Below are positions 45,401 through 58,607 of a stretch of DNA of 64,000 bases, in pieces. Numbering within the stretch: the stretch's first letter is position 1; the number at the start of each line of letters is the position of its first letter. Both the position numbers and the translations under genes were made by a program. The stretch covers positions 308,233-372,232 of the forward strand of contig VWZS01010097.1 of the NCBI GenBank assembly GCA_013397075.1, read 5' to 3'. A model generated the notes under the pieces. That model saw only the letters and a program-made list of their open reading frames with translations, made no database searches and was not told the DNA's origin. This DNA is from Rhabdornis inornatus (taxonomy: Eukaryota > Chordata > Aves > Passeriformes > Rhabdornithidae).

Positions 45401-45787
45401 TGTTGGCTATTTTTATCTGGACATTTACATTTGCTAATCAGCTTTGTTTTGTGCAGGGTTAATGACTGCTCAGAGATGAGAAAGAATTTGATCCACTGTG
45501 CTGGCTCTGGAAAAACTGGGGCTTTTAAGTGGCCTTGGGGAGCAGGAAAAGCCCTTTAATTAGTGATGCTCCTGTGGAGTTGTTGCCAAGCAGGAGTCAC
45601 ACAGCCTTACCTGGGCAGTGCTCTGAGAGGATGGAGAAGCTCCAACTCAATATTTGCTGTGAAAATTGCTGGTCAGAGTAAGTCAAGTGTTTGAAGGCCC
45701 TGCAAGAAATGAACAGCAGATTTGATTCACTTGGAGAAGGAGCTGTAGTGGTGTGAGAGGAATCCTGGGGGCTCCCTGCCTTTCCAT

Positions 45788-45865
45788 AATCATGGAATCA
45801 CAGAGTGCCTTGAGTTGGAAGGGACCTTACAAATCATCCAGTCCCAAACTCCTTTTGATCACACT
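45788..45865 (-). mobile_element. Short CR1 LINE 3'-terminal fragment
   Basis: AATCATGGAATCACAGAGTG followed by GGAAGGGACCTTACAAATCA and TCCAGTCCCAAACTCC is the extreme CR1 3' end in reverse orientation; only about 80 bp remain. Confidence 0.8.
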
Positions 45866-48800
45866 GGAAACTTGCTGGGTTGATGCTGTGGAATTCCTGT
45901 AAAAACTCGAGCTGTGTTTCTGAAATCAGCTCAGTTCTGAAGCCTGAGGTTCCTCTGGAAGGTGCTTTTGAGTTCTCTTTGTGCTGCAGCTGCAGTAGCT
46001 GTGATGTCCACAGTGAAGTGTGCAGATTGGTGACTCTGTCCTTGCCCTTGTGCAGGGTTTAACCTGGGGCAGGGCTGCTCCAGGTCCTGGCTGGGAGGGG
46101 AGGTTTCAGAGCAGCTCCTGCACTTCCCTCTGTGCTGAATCTTTTGTTTCTTCACATGAATATCATTGTGTGCTCAAGTGCTTGTAAACCTCCTCCAGCA
46201 GCTGCAATGCTGAGGATCAGCTGTTCCTAAAATGTGTGTGATAAATTCCAAGGAGCTTCTGGACAGAGGCATTTCTCAAAGTGCATCTGGGTGAATTTGG
46301 TGCTTGTGGAGCCACAGACCTGAACTTGGGACGTGCTGATCCTCATTCACTTGGATTTTCCCTGGATGTCCCTGTGCCTGCAGGGGTGCAGCTCCCCAGG
46401 GTTTAATGCCTCCTCCTTTATCATCCCAATCTTGCTTCCACCTGGGTTTGGTGACCTCTGAGTGCCTTTTAATCTTAGCACTAATAGAAGTTCTTTAAAT
46501 ACGTTCAGGACCTGAGTCACTGCTTATCTTCCCTCACACCTATTTCCATCTCCTGCCTCCAGGACTGATAAAGGACCTCTGCTGGGTTTGGATGGGCCAG
46601 GCCTTCCCTCCACCTTTCCACCTCCCTTGGAGTTTCTATTGTTTTTTCATCTATCCATAAAGAATGGTGTAGGCTTAAAAAGAGCAATTAAATGAGGTGT
46701 TTAAAAATAATATAACTTCTAAATTGTGTTTAGCTTAATATTTTAATTCCTTCCTACTTTCCCATTCAAGTACTAACATTTCATTTAAATACCAGTTGGG
46801 ATAAGGAGCCCTGTCCTCTCCTGAGCTGTCCCTGCTTTTCAGCACAGAATCTCTGCTGAGCTGGGTTCCATCTGTGTCTCTGCTGTTCATGGCACCACTG
46901 AGTTCACTCCTGATCCTCTGATTGAGCTCCCCTCACCCAAACCCTAACTTGTCTGATCCCTTCTCCATCTCAGCTTCTTGGTTAACCTCTTCTCTCTGTT
47001 TTTAAATCCTTGTATTTGTAGTTCACAAATGACCCTGCAGGTGCCTGGTGTGATGAGGCAGGAGCTGCCTGGATCTCACTTCTTGTTATCCTGGATCTGC
47101 TCATGCTGAATTTTGGCTTCTTGACCCAGGCCACCCTCGTGAAGTGACAGGGTCTAGGTAAGGGACTTGCTGCAATAATTGTATCCAACTCCACGAAAAG
47201 TTTAATTTGGCTGTGTAATTGAAATGGAACTGAGTCCTCAGGAGTGAGTGTGAGGCTGAGGTGAGTCACAGGTCAGTCTCTGTAGCTGCTTCTGAAGAAA
47301 GATGTGTTTGTTGTGTCAACAGGTGAGACAATGGCAGGTGTGTGTGTGCAACAGTTCCAAGTTTATAGAAACTCAGGGCTGGATTGTTAAATTTTTCCAC
47401 TTGTGTGACTTTGGCAATTTGCCTGGGAGTGCTGCGTGGAGCTTCCTGAGCTGAGGGATTTACCCTGAATTGCCCCAGGACACAGAACTGTGCTGCTGCT
47501 GCTGCTCCCTGGGAACCCAGGGATAAATCCCAGCACCAGGGCAGAGTTCTGTGCTGGGAGCCATCCCAAAACCTCCCTCACCTGACACAATCCATGTCCT
47601 GAGCAGTGAGGGCTGCAGGGAGGGACCTGGGCTTGGAGGAGCAGTTCTGCAGCCTGACTTCATTCCTGCAGCACCAAACTCCAAATCTCTGTGTGTTGGT
47701 GTAAAAGCAGCTCTGGGAGAAGCAGCTCAGCTCAGCAGGGCACAGAGTTCTGTTCCAGCTGTTGTGTGTCATAGGTTAGGATTTGGTTCAGGATCATCTC
47801 ATAAACCCTTGGTTTGTCTGTTTGAAGTCCACTGTGAGTGTCACCAGTGTCTCAAAGCACTGGCAATTCAGTGGAATTGTTTCTCTTAAATCAGGTCTTA
47901 CTCATTCCAATAAATTGCTATTGTAAGTAATTATATCTCTTCCAGGATCATAAAAAGATGATTGAATCTCAGCACAATGGGCTAGGGAGTTGTGTATTCC
48001 CAGACTAATCAACTGTTTGACTTTTGAACTTTATGCAACAATCCTGAATGAGTTCAGAGAGGCTGGAGGTGCTGGAGTCCCTTCAGCTGGGTATGAAACA
48101 ACAGCTGGGGATGGTTCCCCCCCTGGCTGGAGGCAGAGGATGTCCTGTACCAGCCACTCTTCTCTGGGCTCCCTCTGCCTCAGGGATCAGATGGTCCCTG
48201 CTGAAAGTCCAGCAGGAACTGGGCTCCTTCCTGCATGTGGCACTCGAGGGGTGGCACAGCTCAGCTGTTCTGCAGCCCTGGGTTTGTTCTGAGCCAGGTT
48301 CTGGGGGAAAGAAGTGCTTGGCCTTGTTATCACTTGTTCAGTTAGTTCTGACTTGAGCCAGAGCATTTCCTTTTGCTGTGAGCAGAGCTCAGGGAGCATC
48401 CAACATGGTTAAAGATCTTCTGGTTCACTTGTGATGGTTTGTGTCTGCTTTGGTGGCTGGAGGCAGGCAGGGAGATAAGTGGTGAATTTTTCATATCTCC
48501 CATCCTGAGTGTAGATTAAGCCTTGGGAAGAGTGGGGTTGATTTTCATTGCTTTCAAGTAAGAGAACAACCAATATACAGGGGGAGATGATATTCAGAGG
48601 GGTCCCCAGTTCTCACTGCAGGTTTGTACCTAAACATCCCCAAGTGGTTTTGACTTTATCTCACCAGGCTGGGGATGGACTGGAAGCTGTTCCTGAAGGG
48701 ATGACGGTCGCAGTTTGTCATGGAGCTGGAAAGGAGGGTTTGGGTTTTTCTTCCCTTTTTTTCCCAGTCTTTTATTTAAAATCAAGAGCCACAATGTCCC

Positions 48801-51023
48801 TCCTTTGGGGTTTGCTGGTGTGTAGGGGCTGTGCCCGAGCAGTGAACAGGAGCTGTGTGGCTCCAGCCCATCTCCCAGGGAGAGAAAACGCTGTGAAATT
48901 CTTCCTTAGCTGGGAGTGTCGGATTCTGTAATGGGAGCAGCTCCCGGGGCAGGTGAGCCAGGTCTGAGCCCCAGCCCGGCACTGGGGCAGGGGGGACTCA
49001 CGGTGACACAGCCGCGGGGCCACCCGTGCTCGTTTGTGCCTTGGTTTGGGGTTGTGCCGAGCTTGTTTTGGGGTTTGGATAATCCTAAAAACCAGGAGGG
49101 AACGTGCTGGCTCCCAAACCAGGGCTGGGGTCAGTGCCAGGAGCACATCTCCCCAGGGTCGGGATTTGCTGAAGACTGAGCCTTCAGTGCAAGTGTTCTA
49201 ATCACCAAGTCATTAATTATCTGTAGCGTTCGTGTTGTGGCAGATTCTGTAAGAATCATGGCTTTTTCTCATTCGGGATCAATCCACCAGGAATTGTGTG
49301 CTGAGCACCTCCCAGAGCCAGGTGTGGGACTTGACCTCCGGGCCGGGATGGGGTCAGGAATCCTTCTGAACTCCCACATGTGCTTCCCTGGGCCGAGGAG
49401 CTGAGCGCAGGAGGGATGTGGGGTCTGGAGTGTCCTTCCTCCCGCACAAAGGCAGGACGGAGCCGCCCCGGGCAGTCCCGGGTCAATGCGGGCTCCGTGC
49501 CTCGGGCAGGGACCGGCCCGGGGGAGCCGGGGCTGCTCCTGCACCGAGCCTTTAAATCCCAGGCCAGCGGGAAAAACGGAGATGTCCGGCACATCCTGGA
49601 GAGCTCAGGTTACTTTTGGCGAGGGGCTGGTCCTTGTGCTGATCCAGGCGTGGGGATGCTCCGAATCCCTGGCAAGTTCAGGATCTTTCTGTTTCGCTTC
49701 AAAGAAAACACGGAAAACAGCTGTCCTGGGAAAGCAGCGCTGGGGGGAAGGGAATTGTAGGGAATTGTTCGGTTCCCCCACACGGGCTTTGTGTTCAGTC
49801 CAGGGGCAGAGCTGCAGCTCGTGTAAATTGTTGTGGCTATGAAATAAATGGAATTTAATTCTGCAGCCGATGTCAGCTGGGGAATGGCCCCTGGAGAGGA
49901 GGGTCAGGGTGAGGGGCCGGACTGTGCAGAGCACGTGCAGTCCTTATCTGCTCAGCCAGAGCTTCCTCTGGGCTCTGTCCCCACCCCTGACCCGTGTCCT
50001 GCTCCGGGCTGGCCCCAAGTGCACAAAGCTCGGCCCTGACCCTCTGTGGGGGCACAGCCTGGGAAGCTCTCAGGAGGTTTTTTACCTGGTGGGGGCTTTT
50101 TGTAATTCCTCATTCAGGCTTTAAAAGTCGAGCTTCAGATGAAACCAAAGCCGGTGGAAGGGTTTGAAATGTGAAATGTGGATCCCTTTTAAGAATAACC
50201 CCCCCTAGGCTTCCCCTCTCCAGGAGGGAGGAAGCTCCCATTAAAAATTGATAGTCTCCCTGTCAGCTAGATTTTAATTCAGCAAGTGGATTTGACTACT
50301 GATGTGAAAAAAATTACTTTTGTCACCGTGCTGATATTTTTTTAATGAGACAGAAATGGTTTGGCACCTTTCCAGCTTATTAAAACCTTTGTGAGTCCAC
50401 AGGCACCGGCACAAGGGGATGAGAAGGGAAAATTACATTAAGTGCATGATTGGCAAAACAAAATTGAGCTCTTTTTTATTTATTTATTTTTAATCTATTA
50501 CAAGCCTGTGAATGAATCTTCTATTATTTATGGGGGAGAATAAAGGGAGACATCCCTGTGGCTGCAGGCAGACTCTGCTTTCACTCCAACTCTTCTTTCC
50601 AGATAGGGAAAGGGGACACCTGCTGTTATCCAGGACAGAGATAAGTGAAGGGAGCTGTGTGAAATGGGAGAAATCTGCATGTTCTGTAAGGGAACTGGGG
50701 ATGACTGATCTCCACTCCACGGGTGCTGGGTTTGTGTCAGTGCTCTGTGGGTTCTCAGCTCGCCACAGGGAGAATTTCCCCACTGGATAAAAAAAGCCTT
50801 CCCCTGTCCAAGGGGATCAGACCCTTTCAGCCACTGCATCCCATGAGCTGAGTCTCCCCAGGGTCTCCATCCTGCACTGGACCAGCCACAGGAGCTGCTG
50901 CAGCCCCGAGGTTTTGCTGCTCAGAGCCCATCCCAAGCTCTGGCCCCTCTCCATCTCTGTTTCCTTCCCCTGCTCTCATCCCAGACCCTTCCCTTCCTGC
51001 ACAGCACCACGGACACCCTGCGG

Positions 51024-51232
51024 CCCACGTCCATCAGTCCCTGCGGCCCACGTCCATCAGTCCCTGCTCCCTGCAGCCCATGTCCATCAGTCCCTGCGGC
51101 CCATGTCCATCAGTCCCTGCAGCCCACATCCATCAGTCCCTGCTCCCTGTGGCCCATGTCCATCAGTCCCTGCAGCCCACGTCCATCAGTCCCTGCTCCC
51201 TGTGGCCCATGTCCATCAGTCCCTGCTCCTTG
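51024..51232. repeat. Minisatellite with alternating 23- and 30-bp units, 8 copies
   Basis: Core CCCACGTCCATCAGTCCCTG is followed either by CGG/CAG (23 bp) or by CTCCCTGCAG/CTCCCTGTGG (30 bp). The order is 23-30-23-23-30-23-30-partial. Units are head to tail with no unique spacers, so it is not a CRISPR array. Confidence 0.93.
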
Positions 51233-52813
51233 CCCTTCTCGGGGGACTTTTGGCAGGGAGGGGCCGAGCTGGGAATGCCACACACTGTGGGAATCCTCAT
51301 GGGATCCCCTCAGCATTCCCAGTGATGTAATGGAGATTCCTGTTGATAAAGGATTTAATGAAGCTCATGTGATGAGCATTTGATGACTGAGACTCTTCCT
51401 GCAGCTCAGAGGGGCTGGCCCTGCTGGTGCCAACCCCCGGGAGGAAGGGGGCTGTGGAGAGAATGGTTTCCCGCTGCTGCCAGCAGAGGATTTGGGTTTA
51501 TCCTCCCCAACTGCACATCCCACTATTAATGAGCAGCCAGGGCACCATTTGAATTTCAATGGCATCACAGATGCAGCGCTGCTAATTGCTCGTTTGCTTA
51601 TCTGGAATGAGTTTTAAATCTGTGAAAGAAACCTGAATCACGGAAACCTCTTGTGCAGCTGATGAGGGCAGGGTTAGAAAAGCAGCTGCCCGTGGTTTAA
51701 CCCCTTCAGTGGCAATTCCTCCCCTTCCCATCCTATTGCTCACCTTGCTGGACAGATCATGGCTGGGATAAAATTAAAGGAATTAAAAGGGAAAATCTCC
51801 ACAGCCTTGGTACTCAGAGAGATGCTCTGAGAGCCTGCCTGGGTTTGGACATCCCTGGCTGGGCCGTGGGGCAGAGGGGTGGCTCCAGTCCTCAATTATC
51901 TCTCTTTGTGCCTAAATTTTTGGCTCTTATCTTTACTCATTAGGTGCCCGAAGAGCCTTAGAGCAGTCATTACACAGACAAACCACTGGGGTAAAGAGGT
52001 GATAATTAAAATTGCAAAAGCAAGTACCCGATGATCTGAAATACCAGAATTTCAGCCTGAGCAGGTCGAGCATGTGCTGCAGATAAGGAGCAGAGAGATG
52101 GGAAGACTTGGGAGCTCTTTGGTCCTGCCCTGCAGAATTGTTGTTGTTCTCCCCATCTGCAGGGCACGGTGGCTTTGCTGGGGACCACAGCAGCTTTTTG
52201 AGTCTGTGACTCAGGAGGTTTGGGTTCAGTTCCCCATCCTGCTGTGGGGATCTCAGGGATTTGGGATGTCATTCCTTCGGCAGTGCCTCAGGCTGCGAGG
52301 TTTGGAGAAGGTGGAGGAGTTTCTGTCCCCGTGTTTGGAGAGCTGGAGCACTCAACACGCTGCTGCAATGCAAATAATTTTATCAGAAAGATTATTTCTA
52401 AATCCTGGTAGAACTGCGAGATCTTGGCCTCTTGTCCTGCCCACAATTCCTTTTCTTTCCTGAGTACTTGGAAAAAATCTGTCTCCTTGCAGTGTGACTC
52501 AGGTAGGAGGAAATAAACCCCACATCCATCATGTCACTGCTTGAGTCAGAGCAGCATTTACGCCATCGGTGCGGAGCAGGGTGGCTCTGGGAGAGGCGTT
52601 CCCTTTGTTCCTTGGGATGAATGTCATTCATCCCAGCTCTGGACCTTGCCCAAAGAACCTCCTGGAAATTTGGGAGATTTGGGATGTACAGCTTCACCCC
52701 ATGAGCAGAGCAGAGATGTGGAACTTCAGATGGTGCTGAGTTGTACAGAAGTGGTTTGGGTTTGTGGAGGTGACTGTCCTGCCCTAAACTGGGATGGGTT
52801 ATCTGATCTGATG

Positions 52814-53015
52814 GAATCAGAGCATCATGGAATGGTTTGGGGTGGAAGAGACCTTAAAGATGATCCAGTTCCACCCCTGCCATGGGCAGAGACACCTTCC
52901 ACTAGCCCAGGTTGTTCATCCTTGGGCACTGCCAGGGATCCAGGGGCAGCCACAGCTGCTCTGGGCACCCTGTGCCAGGGCCTCCCCACCCTTAAGGAAA
53001 GGATTTTTTCCCAAT
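52814..53015 (-). mobile_element. CR1 LINE 3'-end fragment between SRRM1 and CLIC4
   Basis: Starts GGAATCAGAGCATCATGGAA, then GACCTTAAAGATGATCCAGT and TCCACCCCTGCCATGGGCAG, ending with CTGTGCCAGGGCCTCCCCAC and the T-rich GGATTTTTTCCCAAT. It is minus oriented and 5'-truncated. Confidence 0.9.
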
Positions 53016-56000
53016 ACTCACAGCTTTGAATCAAGCCAGCCTGGAAATAAAGAGGTTTTATGCTGGACTTGGATTTTTTGTGGATCTTTTTCTCTCTGAT
53101 GTTGAGCTGCAGCTCAGAGAGAAAACAAAGCATCTTGGTGTCATTTCTGTGACTGGATTGATCCCTGCAGATCCATGGGAGGGTGGCTGGAAGCTGGGAA
53201 GGAGCTGCTGCTTGCCTTTTTCCCCACACACAAAGACACAGGCAGCACACAGAGCCAGCTCTGCCTTTCCACAGCTCCCCTTCCCCGGGTCCCTCTGACC
53301 TTGCAGCCCATTAAAAACCCCCAGCAAACAGAATTTCTGCCATTTCAGCTCCGTGACAGAACCAGCCCACGGTGCTGAATCCCAGCTGGGATACAATGGA
53401 CAGGGTTCATTAGGGGAGCCCCCAGCTACCAGCAACTTCCAGGCTTTTCAGATGATGGGAATTCAGCAGGAAACCTCGGTGGTGGCAGTGTTTGATTGCT
53501 GCTGCAGGGAGTGTGGCTGATTTAACCACTTAATCAACCTCAGCCAGGCAGGGCTGGGGTTGTTATTTTGGGAGAAGCAGGTTGTGTAGTGCTTTTTTCT
53601 CCACCAAATCTCCTTATCACCCAGGTGTGTGAATCACCTGGGGACTAACCTTAAAGGAAAACAGCCAATATCTGAATTTATTTACTTTCAAGCAACTTCT
53701 ATACATAAAGGTGGGGAAATATAGATTTTAATCAGACTCACAAAACTATTTTTTTTTCCTTTTTTCTCTTTCCCAAATAACTTTTCAAACCAGGAATGCA
53801 GTGGATTTGGGGTTTTTATTGAAGGACACCTTGTGTGTGTGCACATGCACAGTGCTGCCATGGAAAAGTTTCCCAGGACTCAGACCCAGCTCCATCTCTG
53901 CCTCTTTATCCTTTCCAGGTCCCTTCCTGCAGAAGGGAGAAGCCCAAATCTTTGTTTCCTGATGCTCACAGCAGAGGACAGGCTGATATCTGAATCTGGA
54001 AAGTAGGGCAGCGAGAAACCCTGGGCAGAGCACGGCAACAGCCTCCTGCTGAAAGGGGAGAGTCAGGCATTCAGTTACTCCTGTAACTCTTGTGTGTGTG
54101 GTCCTGCGAGCCAACTTTCCCTCTCCCCCTCCTCGGATATCACCTCCAGAGGCAGGGAGGTGACAAGCACTTCAACTTCCCCCGTATTCCAAAGGAAGTG
54201 AGGTGAAAACTGCCTGTGTCAGCATTCCCGAAAGCTGTCCCTGGTGCCTGCATGGAGGGGACTCAGGGCAGAGGAAACCTGCAGACAATGCCTGCTTTGT
54301 CCCCTCCCTGCTTTGTCCCCTCCCTGCTTCTCGGGCGCCCTGAGATGCTGAGTCCAAACATTTAACCACAAAATGCATTAATTACCATCCAGCTCCCTGG
54401 GGAAAGGACCATATGCCAGTAACCAGGGGAAACAAAAAAGGAAGAAGCACGGCAAGGCCATTGCTTGTTAAATGACTCCAAGTGCAATTACTGCCACTGA
54501 AAGTTCTTGATGAACATTTCCTACAACCATGGAGTTCTCCAGCCTCTGAGCGGTGCTAACTTGGACTGTGGAGCACAGGAATGACCCAGAAACTGTGGGA
54601 TGAGGTCACCTTCCCACATAATGACATGGGATGTGTCCTGTGCTGGGGTAACTCTGAGCTGTTTTCCATGGATTTCTCCCAGTGGCAGCTGCGAGCTCCG
54701 GGACTGGCTCCCCGCGTGTCCTCAGCTGCTCACTGCAGCTAATCCTAAAGTTTGGCAGCCACCCCGGAGGAAAATGAGCCATCCAGGGCCAGCTGGTTGG
54801 GAATCACAGCAAACTGCAAACAGTCTGACAGCAGCACAAGTTGGATTTCCCCCGCAATCCTTGGAAATCTGGCATGCTCCCAGCAGCTCCAACCCAAACT
54901 CTGCTCCATGCAGGGGCAAAAAAAGAGGAATGAGCCATAACAAATCCATCCCTCCCAGGAGGCAGGTGGTGGATGGAGCCCAAAATCCCTCTGGGTGCCT
55001 GGATGAGAGGGAGGAACGTGGAGCTCCTGGGATTGCTCTGCTAAGGGGCAGCAGCTCAGCAGAGCATCTGTGACAGGAGGGCCGGGCCTGTGGTGGCTTC
55101 CACTGCTGCATCCCAGCCCAGGATCCCGAATTAGCTGTGGAATGGGAATGTTGGTATTTATAACCGGGGTGTGACTGTCCTGCCTTTCCTTTAATAGGTG
55201 TCCCTGAGCAGGCTCTTGTCCCAGCTGTGTCCAGCATTTCCAGCCACAGCCAGCACTGGGTGCTCTCCTTCCCAAACCTCCTCAGCATCTTTCTTCTCAC
55301 AGCAGTTTTGTTATAATTAAAAAAATGGGATGTTCAGACACGTGTCCCACTGAATGACAATGTGGCCTATGTGTTGAGCTCCTCCCATTCCTGAAAAATT
55401 CCCTGTGGAAATAAAAACCCATTTTTGAGCACTGGGGTCAGCGTGGCAGCAAATCCCACCAGAGGAACATGCACAGCCAGGGCAGGAGAGGGCCTGCTTT
55501 GATATCTTTAACATCTGATGCCTCCAGTTTCAAAAGCACTTGGAAAGTTTGAGATGGAAAAACTGCTGCAGAAAGGCCAAAAATGCCAGAGAAGTGAAAC
55601 AATCCCACGTTGTTTTGCTGCTCTGCCAAAGGGGAACAAAGCTCCTGAATGCAGCACAAAATAATATTGAGAGAGTGACCCACTGAGCACACATGGGGGG
55701 CCAGAGTTTCTTTGTTCCCACTCTGTGGCTCGGTGCAAATTTAGCTTTGAGTAACTCACAGAACTTCCCTGACTCATTCCTCACTGCTGTTAAAGGTGGG
55801 TGATGCTCATTTCCCTATGGATTGTTAGGAGCTATGATGATTTATTATGTAAAGCGTGGACAAATTAATTCTAAGTGTTATAAAGAAGAAATAAATAAAT
55901 CTAGAATTATACAGGCAGCAATTACTGAAGGAGGAAAAGAATTGAGAGCTTTCAGACTGAGCATTGTTAGAGGTTTCATTTGAGTGGGGAGCATGAGGAG

Positions 56001-58110
56001 TTTGGTAAGTGGCAGCTGGAAACCAGGAAAATGTCATCTGAAAGTGAAATAATTGAAAAGATATTAAAGCATAGCCAGGGCTGGTGCAGCTGGGTATAAA
56101 TGAAATAAACTATTAGCTGCTCTGCGAGATACCAGCAGGGGAGAGCTTTTGTGAGAGCAGAAATGCAGCAGTGGCGAGGGAAAAACAGCCCTGGCAGCTC
56201 CTTTGTGGGGCTGGAAAACATAAAAAGGCCCCAAGTGCCTCACAGACCTCAAATTTGTTGCTCTACACCCACCTTTGTGGGCGCCGTGGGAGAGCTGCTT
56301 CTTTGTGCTAAACCACTGCCTGTTCTCCAGCAGGTGGGTCTGTGCCGTGGGGAGCCCTGGAAACTACTGCAAGTTGGACAAAACCCTGGGATTTTCAACT
56401 TTTTGGTGAAGCAGAGAGGCAGGCTCGGTCCTTGGCTGAGAGGGAGTACCTGGCTCAGCATTCCTTGTCCTGGAATAAGGACTCAGCTCCTGCCTTTCCC
56501 AGCAGACAGAGGATCCAGCTTTCCTTTGCCCCTTGTTAAACCAGTCCCCGAATCCACGTTTGGCCTCAACTGGTGCAAATTTCTTACTCTGCCATGCAAA
56601 AAAAAGTGAATGCAAAGCCTAAGACAGCTGCTTGTGGAGTCCCTGGGACAACCTCATTGCAGGGAAATTTCTTCCCTTCTGTTGGAATCCACGTTCCAAC
56701 AACAACAACGGTGGGATGATGTCCTTAGTGGTACAGGCTGCAATTAATTAACGGGTAATTACTAAGGGAGGTTCCTGGCCAGGGCTGGACTGCACAGCCC
56801 CACATCAGTTTGGTTCCAGTGACACACGGATTCCCAGCCCAGACTGTCCCACCCCATGAATCAGCGAGATTCCTTGGACTCTAAACCAAACACAGACGGA
56901 TATTCCTCTGGCTCCCGAGGAGCTGGGGCCGTCCAGAAGCTGCAGGAATGGGAATCAAAAGGACTTTGTCACATCGATGGCACAGCCCTATCAGCTCCGG
57001 AGAGGGGCTCACAGCAGTTTTTCCTGCTCCAGATGAATTCAAGGGCATTCAAAGCTGATATTTGCGTAAAGACATCCGGTTATGCAGAACCAAGGGCAGC
57101 AAACGCCTGGGGAGACAGGAGGTTTTGTTATCAGCAGCGAGCGCTCCGTTGGTAACCATTGCATGTGGAGCCATCCCGGGCTGCATTTGGGTACAAATTA
57201 CAGGGTACAAAGCCCGGGTCACAGACAGCATTGAAGTCACTCCGTGCCACCCCGGGGGATGCCACAGCCACGGCCTGCCCTGGGAACGGCTCTGCCGAGA
57301 CGCTCAGGTGCAGCTGCACTCAGACTATTAAAAATAGAGTCTGGGCTTCCAAAAGGAAGGCAAGGACTGGGAGCAAGGGCGGGAGGCGCCGAGCCATGAA
57401 AGCCGCTCTGTTGCCGAGGGCTCCGCAGGCCTGAAGCTGCATGGGGAAAATGTGATGGCGGGCTCTGCTGTTTTGGTGGAAAGGCTGGAAAAAACCGTGG
57501 GTTTCGCTTTTTCCGATGTCTCACCCAGTTCTCCTTCACATTTTTCTGTCCCGCTTCTCAGTCCCTGACCTTAACAGTGAAGGGAAAATTAGGCTGGAGA
57601 TTCAACTGCCGCCTGGGATGGATTTTTCCTCCTGCCAAGAAAGGAGCTGTTCGTGCTGCTCTGGTCTGTGAGGGGGAAGTTTCTAGATTTGAAGTTTTTC
57701 ACTTGAGGGTGAGGCAGGCTGACCCGATGGCGGCGGGGGGGACACCCACAGAGCCGTGGCCCCGCCAAGGCCGCTCCCAGACGTTGTCACCGAGCACGCC
57801 ACGAACCGCGGGCGGTGCCTCACGCCCCGGGCGCCCGTGGCTGACACGGGGGTGTCCCCACCGCCATGGGGGTGACTGCGGGGACCACCGCCCCTGAGGG
57901 GACATCGCCACCGCCATGTCCGGTGCTGCCCCCTCAGAACTGTCCCCTCACGGGGGGCCACGCCCCCTCACAGAGACCACGCCCCTCAGCGCTGCCCAGC
58001 ATTGTCCCTTCAGGGAGGCCACGCCCCCTCACCATCAAACCACGCCCCCTCGGTTCTTGCCCCGCCCCCCCCCGCGCGGCCCCGGCGGGCTCCGGGCGCG
58101 GGGCGGGGCC

Positions 58111-58137
58111 NNNNNNNNNNNNNNNNNNNNNNNNNNN
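58111..58137. other. Assembly gap (27 N)
   Basis: Unresolved bases about 20 bp upstream of the CLIC4 start codon, probably within its 5' UTR. Confidence 0.99.
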
Positions 58138-58156
58138 TGCAGCAGCGGAGAGAGCA

Positions 58157-58228
58157 ATGGCGCTGTCCGTGCCGGTCAACGGGCTGAAGGAAGGCGACAA
58201 GGAGCCCGTCATCGAGCTCTTCGTCAAG
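58157..58228 (+). CDS. CLIC4: Chloride intracellular channel protein 4, first coding exon
   Basis: ATG in AGAGCAATGG starts MALSVPVNGLKEGDKEPVIE, followed by LFVK and donor AAG|GTACGG; 24 residues, phase 0. It matches the human start (MALSMPLNGLKEEDKEPLIE as remembered) with conservative changes. CLIC4 is a glutathione-transferase-fold protein of about 253 residues that exists as a soluble form and in membranes, with roles in vesicle and cytoskeletal processes and tubulogenesis. The glutaredoxin-like active cysteine lies in exon 2, which is not in the window: I find no sequence encoding GNCPFSQR downstream. The remaining exons lie beyond 64,000, in keeping with a long first intron. Confidence 0.94.
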
Positions 58229-58607
58229 GTACGGCCGAGGGGAGAGAAGGGGAGGTGGGGCGGGGGGAGCCTCGTCCCGTCTGGGCGCCGGAGCGCGCGC
58301 GCGCCGCGACCGTTGGGCGCTCCCCCCGCCNCGGGTGCGCTTTGCTGGAAGATTCTCCGGCCGGAGAGCAAAGGGTGCGGCGGGTGCGGGGCAGCAGCGC
58401 TGGCACAAGGGAAGGACCGAGCGCCACAATGGATCGCCCTCGCTCGGCATTGTGTGCCCGGCAAAAAGGCACCAAAACCACGACTTACTCCTCGCTCCCC
58501 GCCGCAAAATCTACTTTTTATGACGGGAAGCGAATATGTAAAGTAACGCCAGGGTTTTTATCCAAACTAGAAGAATGAGCATGTGTTGTACTGCCCTTAT
58601 CTGGTAA

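Larger units (their letters stand above)
45401..57700. other. Intergenic interval SRRM1-CLIC4, no gene seen
   Basis: 12 kb of mixed composition. It holds two CR1 fragments, one 23/30-bp minisatellite, a (TGC)n run near 47,493 and a 16-bp duplication (CTTTGTCCCCTCCCTG) at 54,295-54,326. A mildly CpG-rich patch at 48,950-49,620 lacks promoter motifs that I can recognise. Open frames up to 192 codons (54,722-55,300 minus) match no family known to me. Confidence 0.5.
57720..58420. promoter_or_regulatory. CLIC4: CpG island, CLIC4 promoter
   Basis: Dense CpG sequence upstream of and around CLIC4 exon 1. It contains four CCACGCCCC motifs (57,958, 57,977, 58,019, 58,040), a GC box GGGCGGGGCC directly before an assembly gap, and no TATA box. 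Single unresolved base at 58,331. Confidence 0.82.

Noticed and set aside
51024..51232. Repeat array resembling a CRISPR by period
   Set aside because: Units are contiguous with no unique spacers and the context is a vertebrate intergenic region; it is a minisatellite.
54722..55300. 192-codon minus-strand open frame between SRRM1 and CLIC4
   Set aside because: The peptide shows no recognisable domain, and no promoter, splice or conservation evidence supports it; in a 12-kb GC-moderate interval a frame of this size can occur by chance.
57866..58578. 220-226-codon frames across the CLIC4 island
   Set aside because: They run through 27 unresolved bases and read past a consensus donor; the real coding part is 58157-58228.
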